From CBFFRJ01 sp965644225 (GTDB lineage: Bacteria > Pseudomonadota > Gammaproteobacteria > Enterobacterales > Enterobacteriaceae), in NCBI RefSeq assembly GCF_965644225.1, contig NZ_CBFFRJ010000010.1, positions 1 through 63,345 of the forward strand: 63,345 bases of DNA. Reading direction: 5' to 3'. A program made the position numbers and the translations under genes. The notes under the pieces are model-generated. The model was not told the origin of the DNA, ran no database searches, and was given only the letters and a program-made list of their open reading frames with translations. Shown one piece after another: positions 17,385 through 26,263 of this stretch (positions are counted from its first letter, which is position 1; the number at the start of each line of letters is the position of its first letter).

Positions 17385-18446
17385 ATGAAAACCATGCTGG
17401 CAGCTTACTTGCCGGGCAACTCCACCGTCGATTTACGGGAAGTGCCCGTACCGCAGCCTGGCATTAACCAGGTGCTGATAAAAATGAAGTCGTCAGGCAT
17501 CTGCGGCAGCGATGTCCACTATATCTATCATCAGCACCGGGCGACGGCGGCAGCACCGGATAAACCGCTGTATCAGGGGTATATCAACGGCCATGAACCC
17601 TGCGGGCAGATTGTGGCGCGTGGGGCTGGCTGTCGTCATTTTAAAGAGGGTGACCGGGTGCTGGTGTACCACATTTCCGGCTGTGGATTTTGCAGCAACT
17701 GCCGACGCGGTTTTCCCATCTCCTGTACCGGTGAGGGTAAAGCTGCCTATGGCTGGCAACGTGATGGCGGCCATGCGCAGTACCTGCTGGCGGAAGAAAA
17801 AGATCTGATCATGCTGCCCGATGCGCTCAGCTATGAGGACGGGGCATTTATCAGCTGCGGAGTGGGGACCGCGTATGAGGGAATTTTGCGCGGCGAGGTC
17901 TCCGGCAACGATAACGTGCTGGTGGTGGGCCTGGGGCCGGTGGGGATGATGGCGATGATGCTGGCGCGTGGGCGGGGGGCGAAACGAGTTATTGGGGTCG
18001 ATATGCTGCCGGAACGCCTTGCGATGGCCAAACAGCTTGGAGTCATGGACAACGGCTACCTGGCGACCACTGAAGGGTTACCGGCCATCATTAGTGAACT
18101 GACGCGGGGTGGGGCCGATGTGGCGCTCGACTGCTCAGGTAACGCCGCCGGGCGACTGCTGGCGCTGCAATCCACCGCCGACTGGGGGCGGGTGGTCTAT
18201 ATTGGCGAAACCGGCAAAGTGGAGTTCGAAGTCAGCGCCGATCTGATGCATCACCAGCGGCGCATTATCGGCTCCTGGGTCACCAGCCTCTTCCATATGG
18301 AGAAATGCGCTCAGGATCTCACCGACTGGAAACTGTGGCCGCGTAATGCCATCACTCATCGTTTCTCTCTTGAGCAGGTGGGTGAGGCTTATGCCCTGAT
18401 GGCGAGCGGTAAGTGCGGCAAAGTGGTCATCAACTTCCCTGACTGA
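17385..18446 (+). CDS. yphC: Zinc-binding alcohol/polyol dehydrogenase YphC
   Basis: YphC is a medium-chain zinc dehydrogenase with NAD(P). The start at 17385 (MKTMLAAYLP) gives 353 residues. The catalytic zinc set is CGSDVH near residue 40 with GHEPCG. A structural-zinc cysteine cluster follows (C-G-F-C-x2-C). The Rossmann motif is VVGLGPVGMMA. The family includes sorbitol, galactitol and threonine dehydrogenases; the substrate here is unknown. Position in the cluster suggests oxidation of a sugar or polyol brought in by YphDEF. Confidence 0.92.
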   Translation: MKTMLAAYLPGNSTVDLREVPVPQPGINQVLIKMKSSGICGSDVHYIYHQHRATAAAPDKPLYQGYINGHEPCGQIVARGAGCRHFKEGDRVLVYHISGCGFCSNCRRGFPISCTGEGKAAYGWQRDGGHAQYLLAEEKDLIMLPDALSYEDGAFISCGVGTAYEGILRGEVSGNDNVLVVGLGPVGMMAMMLARGRGAKRVIGVDMLPERLAMAKQLGVMDNGYLATTEGLPAIISELTRGGADVALDCSGNAAGRLLALQSTADWGRVVYIGETGKVEFEVSADLMHHQRRIIGSWVTSLFHMEKCAQDLTDWKLWPRNAITHRFSLEQVGEAYALMASGKCGKVVINFPD

Positions 18447-18457
18447 CGAGGTGCAAA

Positions 18458-19321
18458 ATGGCGTTGTTTACCTTACAGCAAGGGCCGCTACGGCTGCTGG
18501 TATCTGAAAGCGGCGGGGTGATTGAAGGCTTCTGGCATCAGGATATCCCTCTGCTTCGCCCCGGCAGGCAAAGCGGGGTGGCGGTGGAGTCTTCCTGTTT
18601 CCCGCTGGTGCCCTTTGGTAATCGGGTGAGCGGTAATGGTTTTCAGTGGCAGGGAAAGTCTTACCAGTTCTCGCCGAATGTTGACTGGGACAGCCACTAT
18701 CTGCATGGCGATGGCTGGCTTAATCTGTGGCAACTGAATGAAAAGACCCCTTCGTCGTTGTCGCTCGCTTACCGGCAATGCAGTGGCGTTTATCGCTATC
18801 GCGCACAGCAACATTTTCAGCTATCAGACTCGGCGCTGTCAGTCACCCTTACCGTGACCAGTGAGAGTGATGAGACCTTGCCTTTTGGCCTGGGCTGGCA
18901 CCCTTATTTTCCACTGAGCGAGGACACGCGTATCGAGGCACCGGCTTGTGGATACTGGCTTGAGCGTGAACAGTGGCTGGCTGGAGAGTATCAGGACGCA
19001 TTGCCTGCGGCTCTGGATTTTAATCATCCCGCCCCTTTACCTCGCCAGTGGGTGAATAACGGTTTTGCCGGCTGGGACGGTAAGGCCAGTATTCGCCAGC
19101 CTGGCTATGGTTTACGCATGCATACCGAGCCTGCGGCACCCTGTTATTTTATCTTCGTCTCCGACCCGGCATTTGATAAAGGCTATGCCTTTGACTTCTT
19201 CTGTCTGGAGCCAATGAGCCATGCCCCTGACGATCATCACCGCCCCCAGGCAGGCAAGCTGGTAGCTCTGAAACCCGGTGAAAGCCTGAGTCAGACGATG
19301 GTGCTTGAATTTGTCCCGTGA
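18458..19321 (+). CDS. yphB: Aldose 1-epimerase family protein YphB
   Basis: YphB is a 287-residue galactose-mutarotase-like protein. Typical segments are FPLVPFGNRVSGNGFQWQGK, LHGDGWLNLWQL and the active-site-type GLGWHPYFPL, with a C-terminal glutamate region (FCLEPMSHAPDDHH). It likely interconverts anomers of the cluster's sugar. It is the last gene of yphG-B, 12 bases after yphC, with a hairpin after its stop. Confidence 0.9.
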   Translation: MALFTLQQGPLRLLVSESGGVIEGFWHQDIPLLRPGRQSGVAVESSCFPLVPFGNRVSGNGFQWQGKSYQFSPNVDWDSHYLHGDGWLNLWQLNEKTPSSLSLAYRQCSGVYRYRAQQHFQLSDSALSVTLTVTSESDETLPFGLGWHPYFPLSEDTRIEAPACGYWLEREQWLAGEYQDALPAALDFNHPAPLPRQWVNNGFAGWDGKASIRQPGYGLRMHTEPAAPCYFIFVSDPAFDKGYAFDFFCLEPMSHAPDDHHRPQAGKLVALKPGESLSQTMVLEFVP

Positions 19322-19326
19322 ATATT

Positions 19327-19352
19327 ATGCCTGCTTGTTATCGGGCAGGCAT
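19327..19352 (+). terminator. Hairpin after yphB
   Basis: An 8-bp perfect stem ATGCCTGC / GCAGGCAT with a 10-base loop follows the yphB stop at once. No strong T-run follows; the next bases are the palindrome GTTATATAAC. Confidence 0.5.
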
Positions 19353-19421
19353 GTTATATAACTGTTACTTGCCAGTTCGCCTGTTTCCCTCCAGACTATC
19401 GCCACCATTCAGGAGGAAATC

Positions 19422-20561
19422 ATGGTATTGCAGTCCACGCGCTGGCTGGCGCTCGCTTATTTCACCTACTTTTTTAGCTACGGTATTTTTCTCCCTTTCT
19501 GGAGCGTCTGGCTCAAAGGGACAGGGCTCACCCCCGAAACCATCGGTATTTTGCTTGGCGCAGGCCTGGTGGCTCGCTTTCTGGGCAGCCTGCTGATTGC
19601 GCCGCGGGTCAGTAACCCTTCGCTGCTGATCAACGCCCTGCGTCTCCTTGCCCTGATAACACTGGTGTTTGCCCTCGGTTTCTGGGCCGGAACGCACGTG
19701 GCCTGGCTGATGGTGGTGATTGTCGGCTTTAACCTCTTTTTCTCACCGCTGGTGCCATTGACCGATGCGCTGGCCAATACCTGGCAAAAACAGTTTCCCA
19801 TGGACTATGGCCGGGTACGGGTCTGGGGCTCAATTGCCTTTGTGATTGGCTCGGCGGCTACGGGTAAGCTGGTCAGCGAATTTGATTACCGCGCCGTGCT
19901 GGCGATGCTGACCCTGGGCGTGGTCTCTATGCTGTTGGGGATGCTGATTCGCCCCTCTATTCTTCCGCAAGGTGAAATGCGTCAACAGGATGCCACCGGC
20001 TGGCAGGCATGGCGTGAGCTGATGGGCAAAAACTGGCGTTTTCTGGCTTGCGTGTCTCTGCTTCAGGGCGCGCATGCCGCTTACTACGGTTTCAGCGCTC
20101 TTTACTGGCAGGAAGCGGGTTACTCGGCGTCGACCATCGGTTATTTGTGGTCGCTTGGGGTGGTGGCTGAAGTGGTGGTCTTTACCCTCAGCAACCGACT
20201 GTTCCGCCGCTTTAGCGCGCGTGATTTACTGCTGCTTTCTGCGGTCAGCGGCCTGCTTCGCTGGGGGCTGATGGGCTGGACGACCGAGCTGCCGTGGCTG
20301 ATTGTGGTGCAAATTCTGCATTGCGGCACCTTCACCGTCTGCCATCTGGCGGGGATGCGCTACATCGCGGCGCGTAAAGAGAGCGAGATTATCCGCTTAC
20401 AGGCGGTCTATTCAGCGGTGGCGATGGGCGGCAGCATCGCCCTGATGACGATGGTGTCCGGCTTCCTCTATCAGCATCTTCATCAGGGGTTGTTCTGGGT
20501 GATGGCGCTGCTGGTCATTCCGGCATTGTTCCTGCGCCCACAGGTCAGCAGTCAGCATTAA
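19422..20561 (+). CDS. hcaT: MFS transporter HcaT
   Basis: HcaT is a 12-helix major facilitator protein, annotated in E. coli as a 3-phenylpropionate uptake carrier. The 379 residues equal the E. coli length. The pattern of hydrophobic segments is complete, and the loop between helices 4 and 5 carries DYGRVRVWGSIAF, typical of its subfamily. In E. coli the hcaR/hcaEFCBD catabolic genes are adjacent; here yphB lies 100 bases upstream and none of them is present. The transporter may therefore serve another aromatic or sugar acid. Its TAA stop overlaps that of convergent csiE (TTAA). Confidence 0.9.
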   Translation: MVLQSTRWLALAYFTYFFSYGIFLPFWSVWLKGTGLTPETIGILLGAGLVARFLGSLLIAPRVSNPSLLINALRLLALITLVFALGFWAGTHVAWLMVVIVGFNLFFSPLVPLTDALANTWQKQFPMDYGRVRVWGSIAFVIGSAATGKLVSEFDYRAVLAMLTLGVVSMLLGMLIRPSILPQGEMRQQDATGWQAWRELMGKNWRFLACVSLLQGAHAAYYGFSALYWQEAGYSASTIGYLWSLGVVAEVVVFTLSNRLFRRFSARDLLLLSAVSGLLRWGLMGWTTELPWLIVVQILHCGTFTVCHLAGMRYIAARKESEIIRLQAVYSAVAMGGSIALMTMVSGFLYQHLHQGLFWVMALLVIPALFLRPQVSSQH

Positions 20562-21835
20562 GATTCAAGCATGGCGCGGATATGCAACTGCTGATGGTCG
20601 GTGAGCGTCTGATCCGAGTGGATAAGCGGGGCAGAGAACAGCGGCAGTGGGATGGCATAAGGTGTGACAATCAACGTCACGCCGCGGGGCGCGCCCTGTT
20701 TTTGAAATTCACGCACCGACTGATATTTGATGTTGAGCGGCAGGAGCGTGAGTTCGCGCAATTGCAGCTCAATTTCCTGCTCCCTTTGCGGCTCATGGCC
20801 GGTGATTAACACCACCTGTTTTTCCTGCAGTTCCGCATCCTGCATCAGCCAGGCGCCAAAAATAACCGCCACAAGACCAGCTTCTTCAGCGCTAAAGCGC
20901 AGCGCATACTCTGTCTCCAGGTCCACTAACGCCTCGCGGGTGGTGCGAATCAGTCTGGGATAGAGGCGCTCAATCTCCTCCTGCAAACTGTTATCGATAC
21001 CAATACCAAACAGATTTCTGTCCAGCGCCTGGGCAATATGGGTATAAAGCTGGGCCGTCAGCCCCCGCTCGTCACTAAAGCGCAGTCCCGCCAGTTGCCG
21101 AAAACGATCCACCAGTTGGGTAATCGCCTGCCGGAGACGTTGATCCTGCTGCTGGCAGTCGTTCAGTGGATCCGGCGTGCGCAGCATCATAAACAGTAAT
21201 GCCAGATAGGTGTGCTCATTCGCCGGGGGCACTACCGCTACGCGGCGCTGCCAGTGGCGAACGATCTCGTGGGCGGCCAGATACTCGTCCCGCATTTTTG
21301 TCCAGGCGTGCTGCTCCGGGTTAAATTGCGGCGAAAAGCCCGTGTGGCTTTGCAGCAGGCAATATTGCAGACAGAGGCGTAAAAACTGGATATCGTGGCA
21401 CTCGAACGAACGCTGTTAGCGACGGGAGCACAGGTTAATCAGCGCCCGAAGATTAGTGTCATCGTAAAGCGTGCGGGCAACGCCGCGCTGTCTGAGAGCT
21501 GATTTCAGCGCCGGAGTATAATGCTGAGAAATAAATTGCGGACACAGGCGCAGGCCACGACGCAGCCACTGCATCTGGCATAAACGTTGATCGAGGGTGG
21601 TGCCGACAATCCGATAGCTGCCATCCTGTTGGGACGCAATGTTAAGCCGATGATAGCGCTGGATTTCATGGTCGGTGTCGGCTATATCTTGTCGTGCGAC
21701 CTCTTCGTCCACGCCATTCATTGCGCGAATCGCTTGTGTGGTGATGCGCTGCCCGGGCAGGGCAAGCATCAACAGCACCTGGCAGCGACGCTGCGGACTG
21801 GAGAGCACAGATGGTGGCGTCATTACAATTGTCAT
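20558..21835 (-). pseudogene. csiE: csiE interrupted by one in-frame stop
   Basis: CsiE is a stationary-phase, sigma-S and CRP dependent protein of unknown role with PRD-like regulation domains. Read end to end the frame has 425 codons plus the stop, matching the E. coli length, but codon 140 is TAA (21416-21418). E. coli has Leu there (RRLQKRFE against RR-stop-QRSFE). The frame is open and conserved on both sides: 139 residues before, 285 after. One substitution, TTA to TAA, explains it. No frameshift or indel is needed. A truncated N-terminal protein is expected; an internal ATG at 21295 could start a 245-residue C-terminal part. A sequencing error cannot be excluded. Confidence 0.85.
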
Positions 21836-21959
21836 CTGCTGGGTTCCAGTGAGGTTGTTCGATAAGGATAGCTAAAGGTACTCACCCGGAAAGAGCCCCT
21901 GTAGCCCTTTCCATCAGGATTGCCGGAGAGCATCACAGAATTTTTCTCGCGAGGAATAC

Positions 21960-22598
21960 ATGCAAGCAGTCAAACAGTGCGCCACAGGGTTTTTTCTCGC
22001 GCTTTTATCATCCGCTGCGTTGGCCCATCCCCACAGTTTTATCCGTCTCAAAACGGAACTTATCGCTGAAAATGGGCAGTGGAGCGGGCTGGAGATGCGC
22101 TGGACGATGGACGAAATCACCTCGGCGGACCTGCTTTATGATGCCGGAAATGCAAAACCGGGTGAGGAAATCTGGAAGAAACTGGCCGCCGAGGTGATGG
22201 CCAATGTGCTGGGGCAGCACTATTTCACCGAGGTCTGGCACAACGGGAAAAAAGTGAAGTTTCTCAATCGCCCGCTGCATTACGGGATGGAGCGTGACGG
22301 CCATCAGGCGGTGCTGATTTTTGCATTACCCCTCGCGGAGCCGCAGCCGCTGAGCGGGCAGACTTACACCTTTTCCACCTTTGATCCCACCTATTATGTT
22401 GATATGAGCTACGAGCAGGATGCGGATGTGACCTTGCCCGCTGAACTGCGGGATAAATGCGCGCTTAAGGTGCACACGCCACATCCTGGGGATGAGGTTC
22501 TGGACTATGCGCAGTCGCTGGATAAAGCCGATGCGCCAGAGGAAAGCATGGAGCTGGGTAAACAATTTGCACAAACGGTGAGTCTGCAATGTCAGTGA
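21960..22598 (+). CDS. Periplasmic DUF1007 protein (ZevA-like)
   Basis: This is a 212-residue exported protein. The signal peptide ends ...SSAALA and the mature protein begins HPHSF, the hallmark of DUF1007, where N-terminal histidines could bind metal. The rest is a conserved beta-rich domain (TFDPTYYVDMSYEQD). In Haemophilus influenzae the homologue ZevA works with ZevB in zinc uptake, and the same gene pair follows here with a 10-base overlap. Metal specificity is inferred. GAGGA precedes the ATG. No Zur-type palindrome was seen in the 124 bases upstream. Confidence 0.82.
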   Translation: MQAVKQCATGFFLALLSSAALAHPHSFIRLKTELIAENGQWSGLEMRWTMDEITSADLLYDAGNAKPGEEIWKKLAAEVMANVLGQHYFTEVWHNGKKVKFLNRPLHYGMERDGHQAVLIFALPLAEPQPLSGQTYTFSTFDPTYYVDMSYEQDADVTLPAELRDKCALKVHTPHPGDEVLDYAQSLDKADAPEESMELGKQFAQTVSLQCQ

Positions 22599-23569
22599 TC
22601 GCAACATCCCGGGTTTCCCGCCGACGCCTGCGTGAAGTCTGGCCGCTGGCGCTTTTTTTGCTGCTGGCGATGGCGGCGGCCTGCTGGCTCTGGCAGGCCT
22701 GGCCCCAGGTCATGCGCGAGAGTATTGGCTGGCAGCGTGAGTTTAATCAGCAGCTGAGCACGCTGCTAAAAGGAGTGGCGGAGAACCCAACGAAAGCGGG
22801 CAGTTCACTGCTGCTGGTGAGCTTTATTTATGGCGTGCTGCATGCTCTGGGGCCAGGCCACGGCAAAGTGGTGATCGCCACCTGGCTTGCCACTCATCCT
22901 TCGAAGTTAAAATCCAGTATTGGCCTGACGCTGGCCTCATCTCTGTTGCAGGGGCTGGTGGCGGTATCGCTGGTGTTTGTGGTGCTGACCTTGCTGCAAC
23001 TGCCCGCGCGGCAATTGCATTTAAGCAGTTTCTGGCTGGAGAAGGGCAGTTATGCGCTGGTCGGCGTGCTGGGGATGCTGCTCTGCTGGCGGGCAATCAA
23101 CAAGCTGCGCAAGATTTTGCGTAAACCCACCTTTAAGGCGTTCAGCCCTCATCATGTTCACCATCAGCACTGTGGTTGCGGACATCAGCATTTGCCTGGC
23201 GCAGAACAGCTGCAACAGGGCGATGACTGGCGGGCGCGTGGGATGATCGTTCTCTCAATGGGCATGCGTCCCTGCTCGGGGGCGATTATGGTGCTGTTGT
23301 TCAGTAAGGTGGTAGGGGTGTTCGGCTGGGGCGTCGCTTCCGCGATGGCGATGGCCGCCGGAACCTCGCTGACGATCACCTCTCTTGCATTACTGGTGCA
23401 TTGCTTCCGCACGCTGGCAGTAAAACTCAGTGGTAATAAAGCCCCCGCGCTCTGGAAACAGGTTGGCTGGACGACGCTGGCATTAGCCGGTGGTTCACTG
23501 TTAATAGTGGCGGCGCTGGTGATGTGGGTAAGTGCTATGCCGCCAGGCGGGGGATTGAGGCCGTTCTGA
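22589..23569 (+). CDS. NicO-family metal transporter (ZevB-like)
   Basis: This is a 326-residue inner-membrane protein of the NicO (RcnA) family. It has an N-terminal membrane segment, the signature GVLHALGPGHGKVV near residue 86-100, a cytoplasmic metal-binding loop rich in His and Cys (HHVHHQHCGCGHQH near 190-203), and a second signature MGMRPCSGAIM. It overlaps the DUF1007 gene by 10 bases. The pair resembles ZevAB (zinc). Nickel or cobalt transport is also possible for this family, and direction cannot be read from sequence. It is the second NicO protein in the window besides RcnA. Confidence 0.85.
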   Translation: MSVIATSRVSRRRLREVWPLALFLLLAMAAACWLWQAWPQVMRESIGWQREFNQQLSTLLKGVAENPTKAGSSLLLVSFIYGVLHALGPGHGKVVIATWLATHPSKLKSSIGLTLASSLLQGLVAVSLVFVVLTLLQLPARQLHLSSFWLEKGSYALVGVLGMLLCWRAINKLRKILRKPTFKAFSPHHVHHQHCGCGHQHLPGAEQLQQGDDWRARGMIVLSMGMRPCSGAIMVLLFSKVVGVFGWGVASAMAMAAGTSLTITSLALLVHCFRTLAVKLSGNKAPALWKQVGWTTLALAGGSLLIVAALVMWVSAMPPGGGLRPF

Positions 23570-23595
23570 CACCGCCCGGATTTACTTTGGCGGTG
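23570..23595. terminator. Hairpin between convergent zevB-like gene and yfhR
   Basis: Perfect 7-bp stem CACCGCC / GGCGGTG with a 12-base loop containing the yfhR stop codon. No T-tract. Confidence 0.4.
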
Positions 23596-24442
23596 CCGGT
23601 AGCGCTGTTTGCAGAAAACTGACTACCGCATCACGGTAGCGATCGCCATGTTTTTGCGTGAAGGCATCAATATGCTCGCCATCTGGAATAATGATCAGTT
23701 GTTTGGGCTCACGGGCAAGGGCGAACAGCTCTTCGCTATGTTGCCAGGGGATAACGCGGTCTGCGGTGCCATGGATAAGCAGCACGGGAACCGGACTGAT
23801 GGTGCTGATATAGCGGTCGGCGCTGTAGCTGTCATCCAGCAGAAAACCGCTGCCGGGGATTTTCTGGCTGGCGATAGCCGAGTAGGACAAAAAAGTTGAA
23901 TCCAGGATAACGGCGCGGATGCCGGAACGATCGCTGCGACCCGCAGCAGCAAGCACGTTGTTTCCCCCGAGGCTCTGCCCCAGCAGCACTAAACGCTGCG
24001 CATCGACATCATCGCGTTGACGCACATAATCAATTGCGCTTTGGGTGTCATCACACAAGCCCTGCGGAGTGGGTGCGCCTTCTGATTCACCGAATCCGCG
24101 GTAATCGAACATAAAAAGATTAAAATTTCTTTCCGGCAACCAGCTGACTAAAGGCCAGTGTGCCGACATATTTCCGGCATTGCCGTGGGCATGGATAACG
24201 GTCGCGACAGCGTCCTGGGCCGGAGCGACAGATGATGGAATAAACCAGCCGTGCAGGCGGGTACCGTCTTTAGCGGTAAAAATAACGGACTCAGCAAGCC
24301 TGGGCATCTGGCGATAAGTTTTGTTATTCGGATGATAAAAGGCGCCAATGGCGATAATCTGAAGAGAATAAACGCAGATCAGCAAGCCTGAGAGAATAAG
24401 CAGATACCTGGCGCAACGCTTCTTGCCGGGAAAAATCATCAT
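23582..24442 (-). CDS. yfhR: Alpha/beta hydrolase YfhR
   Basis: YfhR is a membrane-anchored alpha/beta hydrolase of unknown substrate. One N-terminal hydrophobic segment (about 12-32) anchors it. The nucleophile elbow is GQSLGG, with the acid in HGTADRVIP and the histidine in DGEHIDAF; the oxyanion motif HAHGNAGN is conserved. The chosen ATG at 24442 follows AAGGAAG and gives 286 residues, near the E. coli length; an ATG 30 bases earlier lacks a ribosome site. It lies downstream of suhB in the same direction but behind the suhB terminator. Confidence 0.88.
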   Translation of the reverse strand: MMIFPGKKRCARYLLILSGLLICVYSLQIIAIGAFYHPNNKTYRQMPRLAESVIFTAKDGTRLHGWFIPSSVAPAQDAVATVIHAHGNAGNMSAHWPLVSWLPERNFNLFMFDYRGFGESEGAPTPQGLCDDTQSAIDYVRQRDDVDAQRLVLLGQSLGGNNVLAAAGRSDRSGIRAVILDSTFLSYSAIASQKIPGSGFLLDDSYSADRYISTISPVPVLLIHGTADRVIPWQHSEELFALAREPKQLIIIPDGEHIDAFTQKHGDRYRDAVVSFLQTALPAPPK

Positions 24443-24550
24443 CGCTTCCTTGCCGTTGCAATAACGACGCAATCGTAATAGTGATTACCGAACGTGACGA
24501 AGATGTGGAAGGAAGTAAAGTGCTGGCGGCAGGTTTAGGAAAACAGCCCG

Positions 24551-24584
24551 GTGGAGAAAACGGGTGAGTATGGCCTCACCCGTT
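24551..24584 (-). terminator. Intrinsic terminator of suhB
   Basis: On the minus strand a perfect 10-bp stem AACGGGTGAG / CTCACCCGTT with a 6-base loop is followed by TTTTCT. It ends 11 bases beyond the suhB stop. Confidence 0.88.
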
Positions 24585-24594
24585 AGCGAAGAGA

Positions 24595-25398
24595 TTAACG
24601 CTTCAGCGCTTCACTCAGTTCGTCACGCATATTGGCCAGCATGGCTTTAACCACGCGTGGGTTACCCGCAACGACATTACCGCTCATCATATAGCCATGA
24701 CCGCCGGTGAAATCGCACACCAGGCCGCCCGCTTCACGCACCAGCAGTTCGCCCGCAGCGAAATCCCACGGCTTCAGACCGATCTCAAAGAAACCGTCAA
24801 CGCGGCCAGCGGCCACATAGGCCAGATCCAGCGCGGCGGAGCCGGTGCGACGGAAGTCGGCGCATTCGGTAAACAGTTTGCCGATGATTTTGATGTAGGC
24901 AGGCGCGTGTTGCTTCACTTTGAACGGGAAGCCGGTTGCCAGAATCGTGCCATCGAGATCGCGGGCAATGCTGCCGCGCAGACGATAACCGTTCAGCTGC
25001 GCGCCCTGGCCACGGGTCGCGGTGAACAGTTCATTACGCATTGGATCGTAAACCACCGCCACTTCAGTACGGCCTTTAATGCGTACGGCGATAGAAACGG
25101 AGAAGTGTGGCAGGCGTTTGATAAAGTTGGTGGTGCCATCCAGTGGATCGATAACCCATTGAACATCCTGATCTTCGCCTTCATGTTCACCGCTTTCTTC
25201 GGTGATGATGGTGTGTTGCGGGTAAGATTTGCGAATGGTTTCGATAATAATCGCTTCAGCGGCTTTATCGACGTTAGTCACGAAATCATTGCTGCCTTTC
25301 TGGCTGGATTCTACGGAGTCTGGCGTTTCGTAGTGTTTGGCAATTAAATTACCCGCCTTGCGCGCTGCGCGCACGGCGATGGTCAGCATCGGATGCAT
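24595..25398 (-). CDS. suhB: Inositol-1-monophosphatase SuhB
   Basis: SuhB is a Mg-dependent inositol monophosphatase that in E. coli also joins the ribosomal-RNA antitermination complex with NusA. The 267 residues equal E. coli. Metal ligands are in TEESGE (about 66-71), the signature WVIDPLDGTTNF (about 81-92) and the C-terminal PWDFAAGELLVREAGG. It is divergent from trmJ with a 119-base shared promoter region. Confidence 0.97.
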   Translation of the reverse strand: MHPMLTIAVRAARKAGNLIAKHYETPDSVESSQKGSNDFVTNVDKAAEAIIIETIRKSYPQHTIITEESGEHEGEDQDVQWVIDPLDGTTNFIKRLPHFSVSIAVRIKGRTEVAVVYDPMRNELFTATRGQGAQLNGYRLRGSIARDLDGTILATGFPFKVKQHAPAYIKIIGKLFTECADFRRTGSAALDLAYVAAGRVDGFFEIGLKPWDFAAGELLVREAGGLVCDFTGGHGYMMSGNVVAGNPRVVKAMLANMRDELSEALKR

Positions 25399-25517
25399 CG
25401 GTCTCTCTCACTGGATGTTAAAGAACGGGGAAAACGGCGCGTATAATAGCAGCGTATTCGGAATATGTCTTCGGTTTATGATAATATGCACAAATATTCT
25501 TTAGCCGTAGAAAAACT
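25399..25517. promoter_or_regulatory. Divergent suhB/trmJ promoter region
   Basis: For suhB (minus strand) a -10 TATTAT (25443-25448) lies 17 bases from AAGACA (25466-25471), a fair -35. For trmJ, overlapping AT-rich -10 candidates TATGAT and GATAAT lie at 25477-25485, without a clear -35. Confidence 0.5.
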
Positions 25518-26255
25518 ATGCTGCAAAATATTCGAATCGTGCTGGTGGAGACCTCTCACACTGGCAACATGGGCTCCGTCGCCCGCGCAATGAAAACAAT
25601 GGGCCTGACCAATCTGTGGCTGGTCAATCCGCTGGTGAAGCCGGATTCCCAGGCTATTGCGCTGGCCGCTGGCGCCAGCGATGTGATTGGCGATGCCAAA
25701 ATTGTCGACACCCTGGATGAAGCTCTGGCGGGATGCAGTCTGGTGGTTGGCACCAGCGCCCGTTCACGCACTCTGCCGTGGCCGATGCTCGATCCCCGCG
25801 AGTGTGGACTCAAAAGCGTTGCCGAAGGCAAACATGCGCCGGTGGCGCTGGTCTTTGGTCGTGAGCGTGTGGGCCTGACCAATGATGAGCTGCAAAAATG
25901 CCATTACCACGTCGCCATTGCCGCGAACCCGGAATACAGCTCGCTGAATCTGGCGATGGCGGTTCAGGTCATTGCTTATGAAGTGCGCATGGCCTGGCTG
26001 GCGACGCAGGAAGAGAACAGTGCGGCACAAGTGGAAGAAGAAGCGCCTTATCCGCTGGTTGACGATCTGGAACGTTTCTATGGTCATCTGGAAAAAACCC
26101 TACTCTCTACCGGTTTCATTCGTGAAAACCATCCGGGCCAGGTGATGAATAAACTGCGCCGTCTGTTTACCCGCGCCCGTCCGGAAAGCCAGGAGCTCAA
26201 CATCCTGCGCGGTATGCTGGCGTCAATCGAGCAGAAGACTCAGGAAAAGCAGTAA
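25518..26255 (+). CDS. trmJ: tRNA (Cm32/Um32) methyltransferase TrmJ
   Basis: TrmJ is a SPOUT-class enzyme that 2'-O-methylates nucleotide 32 of some tRNAs. The 245-residue protein starts LQNIRIVLVETSHTGNMGSVARAMKTMG, the substrate-side motif 1, and has the knot motifs LVFGRERVGLTNDEL and ANPEYSSLNLAMAVQVIAYE that bind S-adenosylmethionine. The C-terminal helical extension ends in KTQEKQ. It is upstream of iscR as in E. coli, separated by a REP-like hairpin and the isc promoter. Confidence 0.96.
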   Translation: MLQNIRIVLVETSHTGNMGSVARAMKTMGLTNLWLVNPLVKPDSQAIALAAGASDVIGDAKIVDTLDEALAGCSLVVGTSARSRTLPWPMLDPRECGLKSVAEGKHAPVALVFGRERVGLTNDELQKCHYHVAIAANPEYSSLNLAMAVQVIAYEVRMAWLATQEENSAAQVEEEAPYPLVDDLERFYGHLEKTLLSTGFIRENHPGQVMNKLRRLFTRARPESQELNILRGMLASIEQKTQEKQ

Positions 26256-26263
26256 CTTCCTTC

